This document shows, piece by piece, positions 7,313 to 12,927 of a stretch of 12,927 nt of DNA (its first letter is position 1; each line of letters begins with the position of its first letter). The DNA is taken from assembly GCA_029261435.1 (NCBI GenBank), contig JAJDBI010000252.1, positions 1-12,927 of the forward strand, written 5' to 3'. The DNA comes from Nitrospinaceae bacterium. Its GTDB lineage: Bacteria > Nitrospinota > Nitrospinia > Nitrospinales > VA-1. A model generated the notes under the pieces. The model was given only the letters and a program-made list of their open reading frames with translations, did no database searches and was not told the DNA's origin. The translations under genes and the position numbers were made by a program.

Positions 7313-7336
7313 TTGTTGAGAGAGGCAAGATATTGA
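7313..7336 (+). CDS. Possible 7-codon leader peptide upstream of the kinase
   Basis: GGAGG at 7302-7306 is the best Shine-Dalgarno sequence near here, and it sits 6 bases before a TTG at 7313. That frame reads 7 codons (Met/Leu-Leu-Arg-Glu-Ala-Arg-Tyr) to a TGA at 7334-7336, which overlaps the TTG start of the kinase (TTGA at 7333-7336). The layout fits translational coupling. It rests only on this geometry and may be chance. Confidence 0.25.
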   Translation: MLREARY

Positions 7337-8553
7337 TTAATAGCTCTATCGACCTGCACTCCTTTGCCGAAAGTTTGATGGCGAATGTTTTTATTGCAGA
7401 TAAAGACTTAAATATCATCTTTATGAATGCCTGTGCCAGAAAATACCTTAAACGGGTAGAGTCAACTCTTGGGGATGTCTTTAAGGTAAATATTGACGAT
7501 CTCCTGGGTGGGTCCATTCACCGATTTCATAGTGACTCCGGGAAAGTGGAAGCTATTTTGAAAAACCCATCAATGCTTCCTCATCAAGTGGAGTTTGAGT
7601 TTGGAGGTATTGCTTTAAGGTCTCAGATCAATTCTATCACGGATCAAACAGGACAATTGGCAGGTTATGTGGTGAATTGGGTAGATGTTTCTGAGAGCAC
7701 AAGTCTGGGGAAAAGTCTGAATATTAAGCTGGAAGAATTACACGATGCAAATCAAAAGTTACTTAAGCATACCCGGAAAATTGAACAGGATGAAATGAAG
7801 TTAAAAGAGGCTCATGCAGAACAGGATAAAATGCATGCCTACTTGAATATTAAACTGGCGGAACTGAAACAAAGTAATCAAGACCTTGAAAGCTTTGCCA
7901 CCATTGCCTCGCACGACTTAATGGCTCCAGTTAGAAAGATCATAAACTTTACTGAAACATTGCTTGAAAGTGGCACCCGTTTCACAAAAGACGATGAATT
8001 TATACTGAATAAAGTATTGCATGCTGGGAAGACCATGAGCCTGTTGATAGATGGTATTTTGGAGTACTCCAGATTAGCAGGTCATTCTGTTACTTTTGAT
8101 AGGGTGAACCTGAATGATGTAATGTCCGAAGTTATGACAGTTTTGTCGGACCAGATTATGGCAGTAAATGGTGAGGTTGATTGTGAATCGTTACCCATCA
8201 TTGAAGCCAATAAGACCCAAATGGTTCAGTTGCTACAAAACCTGATTTCCAATTCTCTCAAATACAGGAAGGAAGATATTCCTCCCGCTGTAAAAATTTC
8301 ATCCACTGAGGAAGACGAGGGGTTTATAACGATTAGTTTGAAAGATAACGGCATGGGGATCAAGGATGAATATGCCGACCTTGTATTTCAGCCTTTTGAG
8401 AGGCTCAACCCCCAGATAGAGGGAACCGGTATGGGGCTGGCCATTTGCAAAAAAGTCGTGGTTAGCCACGGAGGAGAGATAGCGGTAAAGAGCCTTCCGG
8501 GTGATGGAGGGTCATTGTTCAATATTAAACTTCCTGAAAGGCACGGTAAATGA
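7333..8553 (+). CDS. Cytoplasmic PAS-domain sensor histidine kinase
   Basis: 406-residue kinase without membrane segments. Domains: an N-terminal PAS (about 9-118) of the type seen in chemotaxis receptors (VFIADKDLNIIFMN, FHSDSG, LPHQVEFEFGG, VVNWVDVSE), a long coiled coil (about 122-188), a HisKA domain with phospho-acceptor His194 in ASHDLMAPVR, and a HATPase_c domain with the N box around Asn307, the G1 box DNGMGI (338-343), F box (352-356), and G2 box GTGMGLAI (364-371). The H box resembles those of phytochrome-type kinases, which matches the Rcp1-like regulator that follows with an ATGA overlap. The TTG start at 7333 has AGAGG 7 bases upstream; an in-frame stop at 7309 limits alternatives, and the next ATG (7378) would trim the PAS. 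The signal is unknown. The gene is more AT-rich than its neighbours. Confidence 0.93.
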   Translation: MINSSIDLHSFAESLMANVFIADKDLNIIFMNACARKYLKRVESTLGDVFKVNIDDLLGGSIHRFHSDSGKVEAILKNPSMLPHQVEFEFGGIALRSQINSITDQTGQLAGYVVNWVDVSESTSLGKSLNIKLEELHDANQKLLKHTRKIEQDEMKLKEAHAEQDKMHAYLNIKLAELKQSNQDLESFATIASHDLMAPVRKIINFTETLLESGTRFTKDDEFILNKVLHAGKTMSLLIDGILEYSRLAGHSVTFDRVNLNDVMSEVMTVLSDQIMAVNGEVDCESLPIIEANKTQMVQLLQNLISNSLKYRKEDIPPAVKISSTEEDEGFITISLKDNGMGIKDEYADLVFQPFERLNPQIEGTGMGLAICKKVVVSHGGEIAVKSLPGDGGSLFNIKLPERHGK

Positions 8554-9008
8554 CTAAATCGGTTAAAAGCCTTAAAGACGACAGGATGACGGTATTAGTG
8601 GTGGAAGATGATGCCGACGATTACAGTTTATTGGAAGGCACCGTAAAAAGCTGTTGTGAAAAAGCTTTGATACACTGGGCGCAAGATGGTGATGAGGCGA
8701 TAGACTATTTGTTCCGAAAAGGGGAGTATCAGGATGAGACTGAATACCCTGAGCCGGGGCTGATTTTTCTGGATATCAGAGTTCCTAAGAAAAATGGATT
8801 AGAGATTGCGAAAATCATCAAGCAGGATCCACGTTTGAAAAAGGTGCCGACAATCATGCTGACCACATCATCCTCCTCCTCAGATGTCCTGCATGCTTAT
8901 GAAAATGGAGCTAACAGTTACTTGAAAAAACCGGAAGGTTCTGAGGAAATGGAACAATTTAAAAAAGCCATCGGTCTTTTCTGGTCCTCGATTTTGCTTT
9001 ATCCCTAG
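8550..9008 (+). CDS. Rcp1-like single-domain response regulator
   Basis: 152-residue receiver domain with no output domain, of the Rcp1 type found next to phytochrome-like kinases. Acidic pocket Glu19-Asp20-Asp21 (VVEDD), phospho-acceptor Asp75 in IFLDIRVPKKNG, switch Thr in LTTS (104-107), and Lys127 in KKP. The family hallmarks DGDEAIDYLFRKGEY and LTTS are clear. A run of five serines (107-111) follows the switch threonine, and the C-terminus is longer than usual and hydrophobic. Its ATG overlaps the kinase stop as ATGA, so the two are translationally coupled and are the obvious kinase-regulator pair. Confidence 0.93.
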   Translation: MTKSVKSLKDDRMTVLVVEDDADDYSLLEGTVKSCCEKALIHWAQDGDEAIDYLFRKGEYQDETEYPEPGLIFLDIRVPKKNGLEIAKIIKQDPRLKKVPTIMLTTSSSSSDVLHAYENGANSYLKKPEGSEEMEQFKKAIGLFWSSILLYP

Positions 9009-9148
9009 AGAACGTGTCACGGACTCACCAAAAATTGAGGCAATGCACCCCTCTCCCTTGGCAAAAACTGGGTTATTCCGCGTAATCCCTGCAAGATATT
9101 TAGATGAGACTTGAATCAGATTCCCGAGCAGGATACTATGTAGGTCTG

Positions 9149-9174
9149 TATGACGAGGTCAGGCTAACGTCATA
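9149..9174. promoter_or_regulatory. Operator-like 7-bp inverted repeat inside the receiver/Hpt promoter
   Basis: TATGACG (9149-9155) and CGTCATA (9168-9174) are perfect inverted repeats separated by 12 bases, 19 bases from one half-site to the other. The left arm covers the proposed -35 hexamer and the right arm runs into the -10 box. This is the geometry expected of a dimeric DNA-binding regulator on one face of the helix. The regulator is not in this window. The function is inferred. Confidence 0.5.
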
Positions 9175-9178
9175 TAAT
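9150..9178 (+). promoter_or_regulatory. Sigma70-type promoter of the receiver/Hpt pair
   Basis: ATGACG (9150-9155, four of six matches to TTGACA) and a perfect TATAAT (9173-9178), separated by 17 bases, lie 38 bases before the receiver start. The 207-base gap from the previous regulator gene (9009-9215) holds little else, which supports a separate transcription unit. Confidence 0.6.
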
Positions 9179-9215
9179 AATTTGTAAATTAGACACGGGA
9201 TATCAGGGCTTTTCG

Positions 9216-9593
9216 ATGACTAAAATCCTTCTTGTTGAAGATAATGAAATGAACCGGGACATGCTGTCTCGGCGTTTGGAGCGTAAGGGCTTTGAAGTCC
9301 TCATTGCCGTGGATGGGCTGGAGGGTGTGAACATGGCTCGTTCGGAATCCCCTGACTTGATTCTCATGGATATGAGCCTGCCGGTGATGGATGGATGGGA
9401 GGCTGTCCGCAATTTAAAAGACGATCCTGAAACCAATCCTATCCCTGTTTTAGGTCTTTCGGCACATGCCATGACTCCAGATCGGGATAAGGCCATCAAT
9501 GCTGGTTGTGATGACTACGATACCAAGCCAGTAGATATCAAACGCTTGTTGGGGAAAATTCAAACTCTGTTGGGTCAAGATGATGCCGGCTGA
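9216..9593 (+). CDS. CheY/DivK-like stand-alone receiver protein
   Basis: 125-residue single receiver domain. Acidic pocket Glu8-Asp9 (LLVEDNEMNRDML), phospho-acceptor Asp52 in LILMDMSLPVMDGW, switch Ser82 in LSAHAM, and Lys104 in TKPVD. The EDNEMNRDML start is typical of receivers in hybrid kinases and phosphorelays. It overlaps the Hpt gene by 14 bases, so the two are likely co-expressed and may be a receiver/Hpt relay pair. AGGG at 9205-9208 is the ribosome binding site. There is no output domain. The sequence is richer in G+C than the kinase pair just upstream. Confidence 0.95.
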   Translation: MTKILLVEDNEMNRDMLSRRLERKGFEVLIAVDGLEGVNMARSESPDLILMDMSLPVMDGWEAVRNLKDDPETNPIPVLGLSAHAMTPDRDKAINAGCDDYDTKPVDIKRLLGKIQTLLGQDDAG

Positions 9594-9942
9594 GCAGGAA
9601 CCTGTTTTGAATATGCAGGCTGCTTTAGAGCTTTGTGATGATGATGAAGAGCTTTTCCTCGAAATTGTAGAGGCCTATTTTGAAGATGCGACTGAGCATT
9701 CTCGGCAACTTCTTTATGCTCTGGAAGCAGGGGATGCTCACGAGGTAGAAGAAAGGGCGCATGCGCTAAAAGGAGCTTCCGCTAATATTTGCGCAGGACC
9801 AGTCCAGGAGGCTGCACTCCAATTGGAACGGGCCGGTCGAAATAAAGACCTGAGCCAGGCCCCTCAGCTTTATAAGGTATTCAAAACTGAATTCCAGAGG
9901 TTGATGGAATATCTCAAGTCCCTGCTTTCAGGGGGGGGATGA
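9580..9942 (+). CDS. Histidine phosphotransfer (Hpt) protein
   Basis: 120-residue Hpt domain on its own. The phospho-accepting His61 lies in AHALKGASANICA (HxxKG-x-S-x-N pattern, 60-72), followed by the conserved amphipathic helix around LQLERAG. Hpt proteins pass phosphate between receiver domains in multistep relays. The start overlaps the receiver gene by 14 bases; two adjacent ATG codons (9580 and 9583) are possible. The last codons contain a run of eight G (9931-9938), so the C-terminus ends Ser-Gly-Gly-Gly. It probably acts with the receiver encoded upstream; whether the kinase feeds into it is not shown. Confidence 0.93.
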   Translation: MMPAEQEPVLNMQAALELCDDDEELFLEIVEAYFEDATEHSRQLLYALEAGDAHEVEERAHALKGASANICAGPVQEAALQLERAGRNKDLSQAPQLYKVFKTEFQRLMEYLKSLLSGGG

Positions 9943-9973
9943 ATCTTTTCTCTTTGGTTTTTCCTGCTGTAGC

Positions 9974-10002
9974 TTGACAACCTGGAAGGAATAAAGTATA
10001 AA
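9974..10002 (+). promoter_or_regulatory. Strong sigma70-type promoter of rpsT
   Basis: A perfect TTGACA (9974-9979), a 17-base spacer and TATAAA (9997-10002) form a near-consensus housekeeping promoter, the strongest in this window. It would start transcription near 10009 and leave a leader of about 65 bases before the rpsT start codon. Confidence 0.85.
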
Positions 10003-10022
10003 ATTCAATCCACTATTATTTG

Positions 10023-10047
10023 TCGCCCGGTTTTGGGGGCGAGTTTT
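10023..10047 (+). promoter_or_regulatory. GC-rich stem-loop in the rpsT leader
   Basis: TCGCCC (10023-10028) pairs with GGGCGA (10037-10042) across an 8-base loop, followed after one base by TTTT (10044-10047). It sits in the transcribed leader between promoter and ribosome binding site. It could be a weak attenuator or part of a site for autogenous control by S20, as known for E. coli rpsT; both are inferences. Confidence 0.5.
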
Positions 10048-10061
10048 CAACGCTCAATATA

Positions 10062-10067
10062 AAGGAG
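10062..10067 (+). promoter_or_regulatory. Ribosome binding site that fixes the UUG start of rpsT
   Basis: AAGGAG lies 6 bases before the TTG at 10074. The frame is open further up to a TTG at 10020, but that start has no such site and would lie in the leader hairpin region, so 10074 is the true start. Confidence 0.85.
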
Positions 10068-10073
10068 CAGTTT

Positions 10074-10337
10074 TTGGCTAATCATAAATCTGCATTGAAG
10101 CGCAATCGGCAGAACCTGAAGAAAAATGAAAGAAACAAAGGCTACCGTACTCTGGTCAGGACGTTATCTAAAAAGGTGCGTACCGAAGCTGAGGCTGGTA
10201 ATAAAGAGCAGGCCCAAAAAGAATTAAAGGCTACCGTGAAAATCATCGCCAAGGTTGGTGGTAAAGGCATTCTTCATGCCCGGGCCGCATCGCGAAAAAT
10301 TTCCGGTCTCACCCGGCTGGTCAACCGCACGGCTTAA
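10074..10337 (+). CDS. rpsT: 30S ribosomal protein S20 (UUG start)
   Basis: 87-residue, lysine/arginine-rich S20, a primary binder of 16S rRNA in the 30S body. From the TTG it reads (M)ANHKSALKRNRQN, the classic S20 N-terminus. The rest fits the helical bundle, with the RAASRKISGLTRLVN ending. The length equals the usual 86-88 residues. The UUG start matches E. coli rpsT, where the rare start codon is part of autogenous translational control. It is a monocistronic unit with its own promoter, and is convergent with holA across 55 bases. Confidence 0.97.
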   Translation: MANHKSALKRNRQNLKKNERNKGYRTLVRTLSKKVRTEAEAGNKEQAQKELKATVKIIAKVGGKGILHARAASRKISGLTRLVNRTA

Positions 10338-10392
10338 CTACCTGCTGAGCCGCTTTAACACCCCTTCAAATAAAATAAAGCTCGCTTCCTGA

Positions 10393-11388
10393 TTAGTGGC
10401 AGAGGTTAAGGATCAGGCTTTGCATCACTGCCAAAGGGTCTTGCGAAGTAGATTTCAAGCTTCTGTCGGCTTTAACCAATTCTAAATATCCAGTGCGTAG
10501 TTGTTGTGTGCTGAATCGACGAGTATGCTGCAAAGCTTTATCAACCACAAAAGGGTTGGCTCCCATAGCTTTTGCAATCTGACCTGATGGTAAGTTTTGT
10601 TTCTGAAAATGTTTTACCTCCCAGATCATTCGAAACTGCCATGCAATTGTGCCCAAGATTTTTATGGGTTCTTCCCCGTGGTCAATTTGATTGTTGAGCA
10701 GGCGGAGTGCTGTTTCCGGGTTTTTTGTTTTTAAGGCATCGGTAAGAGCAAAAACATTTTCCAATTTACTTTCCCCCACCACTTCAGCGACATCCTTCTC
10801 TGAGATAGATTTGTTTGCTCCCGCATAGAGGAGAGTTTTTTCTAATTCCTTTGCCAGAACTCCAGGTCGAGCCCCTACTCTATTTACCAGAAAACGTGCT
10901 GCATCAGAGGATAGTGAATAATCGCTCTCTTCAGCCCGTTTCCGAAGCCAGTTTATCAGTTCATTTTCTTTGGGAGCTTCGCAGGCAACTGCAGTTTTTA
11001 ACCCTGTCAGTGTTTTAAATAATTTTCTTTTTCGATCGACCTTATTGGAGGCAATGACCAAACAAGCTTCAGGGATAGGGGACTGGGCGTATTCAATCAG
11101 GGCTTGCGCTTCCTCATCTTGAGGAATGGCCTCTTGCAGGTTGCGCACTATCACCAGTTTTATTCCACCCAGGAAAGACAGGGTTCTGGCAGACCCCAGC
11201 CATTGATTCACTGTGCTTTCCCGAGCATCGAAGTTTTCCAGGTTAAAGTCCCGATTGTCATCGGTGATCGATTGTTGAATCAGAGTTTGGATGATTTCAG
11301 TCTGGTAAAAAATTTCCGGCCCGTATAGAAAATAGAAAGGTTCTATTTGCCCTTTGGAAATTTTCAGAATTAGATTGTCAGGGGTCAC
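10393..11388 (-). CDS. holA: DNA polymerase III subunit delta
   Basis: 331-residue delta subunit, the clamp-loader wrench that opens the beta sliding clamp. Visible: the N-terminal FYFLYGPEIF segment (18-27, the degenerate nucleotide-binding loop of HolA), the AAA+-like domain with KLVIVRN (77-83) and CLVIASNKVDRKRKLFK (109-125), the three-helix middle domain, and the C-terminal collar domain (about 208-331: ENVFALTDAL, GTIAWQFRM, ending in DPLAVMQSLI). Length is normal for the family (about 330-345). The start is a GTG at 11388-11386 with no obvious ribosome binding site, 14 bases after the lptE stop, so translation probably relies on coupling. It is third in leuS-lptE-holA, the gene order also found in E. 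coli. Confidence 0.96.
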   Translation of the reverse strand: MTPDNLILKISKGQIEPFYFLYGPEIFYQTEIIQTLIQQSITDDNRDFNLENFDARESTVNQWLGSARTLSFLGGIKLVIVRNLQEAIPQDEEAQALIEYAQSPIPEACLVIASNKVDRKRKLFKTLTGLKTAVACEAPKENELINWLRKRAEESDYSLSSDAARFLVNRVGARPGVLAKELEKTLLYAGANKSISEKDVAEVVGESKLENVFALTDALKTKNPETALRLLNNQIDHGEEPIKILGTIAWQFRMIWEVKHFQKQNLPSGQIAKAMGANPFVVDKALQHTRRFSTQQLRTGYLELVKADRSLKSTSQDPLAVMQSLILNLCH

Positions 11389-11402
11389 GGTGGAATAAAA
11401 GA

Positions 11403-11915
11403 CTAAAACTGGTTGATGAGCAGACTCACTAACCGGTTGCCCAGTACTCGATAAGCCTCATCAAGTGCGGCTAACCGGGCCGCCTCTGTGTTAACAATAT
11501 CTGTGCTGGCTGTATAGTTCCACTCGGTTTTTAAATTTTGTTTCAGATAGGGTTCGTTATTCACTTTGTCGATCACTTCAACATCCACACCCAGCACTAC
11601 GATGTAATTAGAGGCAAAATCATTGGAGCTGAACGAGACAGTCTTGAGTTCATAGTGAACAAGGTTTCCTATCATCACCATATCGGCCTGACCCTTGCGA
11701 ACAACCTTTACTCTTCCATCGGTGATGTAGGCGTTAATAATGGCACTTGTTAACTCGCGATGAATTTCCGGCTGGGAAGAGCTATTGGTGAACACGGGTA
11801 TGGAAAGAGTTTTTAAATGATCCGGCAGGGTAGACCCTGTTCCTATCAAATGATACCCGCACCCATTGAGGAACAGAGAGAGCAATAGCCAGAATATAAA
11901 AGACAGTTTTTTCAT
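11403..11915 (-). CDS. lptE: LPS-assembly lipoprotein LptE
   Basis: 170-residue outer-membrane lipoprotein that plugs and helps fold LptD for lipopolysaccharide export. N-terminal signal peptide with lipobox LNGC, lipidated Cys19, followed by the GYHL start typical of LptE. The body contains the conserved LSIPVFTN (37-44) and EIHRELTSAI (50-59) segments. The ATG overlaps the leuS stop as ATGA, and holA follows. Its presence shows the organism has an LPS-type outer membrane. The sequence is divergent, as LptE usually is, but lipobox, size and gene order agree. Confidence 0.93.
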   Translation of the reverse strand: MKKLSFIFWLLLSLFLNGCGYHLIGTGSTLPDHLKTLSIPVFTNSSSQPEIHRELTSAIINAYITDGRVKVVRKGQADMVMIGNLVHYELKTVSFSSNDFASNYIVVLGVDVEVIDKVNNEPYLKQNLKTEWNYTASTDIVNTEAARLAALDEAYRVLGNRLVSLLINQF

Positions 11916-12927
11916 TGAATAACGATATTCACAAGTTTTTTGGGGACGACGATAACTTTTTTAATTTCTTTTCCCTGGGTCCATTCCTGGATTTTGGGGT
12001 CTTCCAGAGACAGGGATTTTAAATCGTCTTCGCTGATGCCGGATGCAACAGAAATTTTCTGTCTCACCTTACCATTGACCTGGAGAACGATCAACATTTC
12101 ATCAGTTTGCGTCAAAGTCTCGTTATATTGGGGCCAGGCCCACTGCCCGAGAGTTTTATTGAGTCCCATTTGAGCTGCCATTTCCTCGGCAATGTGCGGA
12201 GCGAAAGGTGACAATGTCAGGACTAATGTTTCCAGAGCTTCCCGCATGGCCATCCGTGCTGTTTCATCCTGGTTGCTTTCCCACCACTCCTTGAAGCTGA
12301 AGAGATGGTTGACCAGTTCCATAATTGCGGAAATGGCGGTATTGAATTGCACTCGTGTTTCGATATCATCGGTCACTCGCCTGATGGTGATATGAGTCAT
12401 TCTTCGAAGAGCTTTGATTTCGGGAACGGTGGTTGTGAAAGACTCATCCGGTAATGTCACGGCCTTGGTTTCTTCGATGAACTCGCTAAAAATGCGCCAC
12501 ACTCTTTTTAAAAATCGTGAGCACCCTTCCACACCTTGATCGCTCCATTCTAGGTCTTTCACAGGTGGGGCGGCAAACAGAATAAAGATTCGTGCCGTGT
12601 CGGCACCGTAGTTGCTGATAATTTCGTCAGGATCCACGACATTACCCTTGGACTTGGACATTTTCGCACCATCTTTAATGACCATTCCCTGTGTCAGCAG
12701 GTGGTCAAAAGGTTCCTCAGCCTGAGTCAAACCAAGGTCATTCAGCACCAGATTGAAGAATCGGGAATAAAGAAGATGCAAAATGGCATGCTCAATACCA
12801 CCGACATATTGATCGACTGGCATCCAGTAACTGTTGTTCTCCTTACTGAAGGGCGCTTCTTCTGTTCGGGGTGACGTATAGCGGTCGAAATACCAGGAAG
12901 AGCAAAGAAAAGTATCTAGGGTGTCGG
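11912..12927 (-). CDS. leuS: Leucine--tRNA ligase, C-terminal part (5' end outside window)
   Basis: The last 337 residues or so of LeuRS, which charges tRNA-Leu; the frame stays open to the window edge, upstream of the first methionine at 12823. Upstream residues translate as DTLDTFLCSSWYFDRY, the conserved LeuRS segment before the KMSKS loop. Further on are YVGGIEHAILHLLY, the catalytic KMSKS (12650-12664) in AKMSKSKGNVVDP, the helical anticodon-binding domain and the small C-terminal domain (VQVNGKVRQ onwards). The HIGH motif and editing domain are outside the window. It lacks the insert found before KMSKS in the E. coli enzyme. The stop overlaps lptE by 4 bases. Confidence 0.97.
   Translation of the reverse strand, partial: DTLDTFLCSSWYFDRYTSPRTEEAPFSKENNSYWMPVDQYVGGIEHAILHLLYSRFFNLVLNDLGLTQAEEPFDHLLTQGMVIKDGAKMSKSKGNVVDPDEIISNYGADTARIFILFAAPPVKDLEWSDQGVEGCSRFLKRVWRIFSEFIEETKAVTLPDESFTTTVPEIKALRRMTHITIRRVTDDIETRVQFNTAISAIMELVNHLFSFKEWWESNQDETARMAMREALETLVLTLSPFAPHIAEEMAAQMGLNKTLGQWAWPQYNETLTQTDEMLIVLQVNGKVRQKISVASGISEDDLKSLSLEDPKIQEWTQGKEIKKVIVVPKKLVNIVIQ

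Larger units (their letters stand above)
6892..7332. other. AT-rich intergenic region between methyltransferase and histidine kinase
   Basis: This 441-base stretch separates two divergently transcribed genes and I find no convincing gene in it. It holds the hairpin at the methyltransferase start, a small inverted repeat (7034-7048), a TATAAT box (7230-7235), an eight-T run (7265-7272), an ATGTACAT palindrome (7251-7258) and a possible 7-codon leader ORF (7313-7336). The one open frame on the forward strand (6990-7190) has a GTG start, no ribosome binding site, and composition like the surrounding AT-rich DNA. Confidence 0.6.

Noticed and set aside
10020..10073. Upstream extension of the rpsT frame to a TTG at 10020
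   Set aside because: S20 normally begins at the ANHKSA residues; the extension has no ribosome binding site and lies in the leader with the hairpin.
10347..10383. Inverted repeat GCTTTA...TAAAGC between rpsT and holA as a bidirectional terminator
   Set aside because: Only 6 A/T-rich base pairs, an 18-base loop, and no T-tract after either arm.

Overview
This looks like ordinary chromosomal DNA of a diderm (Gram-negative) bacterium. FtsK, ribosomal protein S20, LeuRS and DNA polymerase III delta are core chromosomal genes. The outer-membrane lipoprotein LptE and a predicted exported protease require a two-membrane envelope. Local G+C is roughly 37-57 % in the stretches I counted by hand. The protein flavour (DUF4124-retropepsin, RlmM-like methyltransferase, leuS-lptE-holA next to rpsT) suggests a marine Nitrospinota-like or deltaproteobacterial-type lineage. 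That placement is a guess from family resemblance, not a measurement. I saw no tRNA, rRNA, CRISPR array, insertion sequence or phage gene.

Layout: (1) 1-3412, all forward and tightly packed: the C-terminal part of ftsK (cut by the window start), an exported DUF4124/retropepsin-like aspartic protease, a divergent SGNH-hydrolase-like protein, and a PlsC-type acyltransferase. (2) 3518-4920, forward: a gamma-class carbonic anhydrase-like protein followed 5 bases later by an MTAP-family nucleoside phosphorylase whose base-binding residues look like those of methylthioinosine phosphorylase. (3) 4954-6891: a GlpE-type rhodanese (reverse), a TPR-repeat protein (forward) and an RlmM/FtsJ-like rRNA methyltransferase (reverse), the last two overlapping tail to tail. 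(4) 6892-7332: an AT-rich 441-base intergenic region with a -10 element and a possible short leader ORF. (5) 7333-9942: two adjacent signalling units, a PAS histidine kinase with an Rcp1-like response regulator, then a stand-alone receiver with an Hpt protein behind a promoter that contains a 7-bp inverted repeat. (6) 10074-10337: rpsT with a UUG start, a near-consensus promoter and a leader hairpin. (7) 10393-12927, reverse: the conserved leuS-lptE-holA operon, with leuS cut by the window end.

How the parts may work together: the two signalling units together hold all elements of a phosphorelay (kinase, two receivers, Hpt) but no DNA-binding or enzymatic output domain, so the output lies elsewhere or acts by protein contact. 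The SGNH-like and acyltransferase genes form a plausible acyl-remodelling pair. The phosphorylase points to methylthioadenosine salvage through methylthioinosine. Nothing here is clearly a new system. The best leads are the output-less phosphorelay with its operator-like promoter, the SGNH/PlsC pair, and the specificity change in the phosphorylase.
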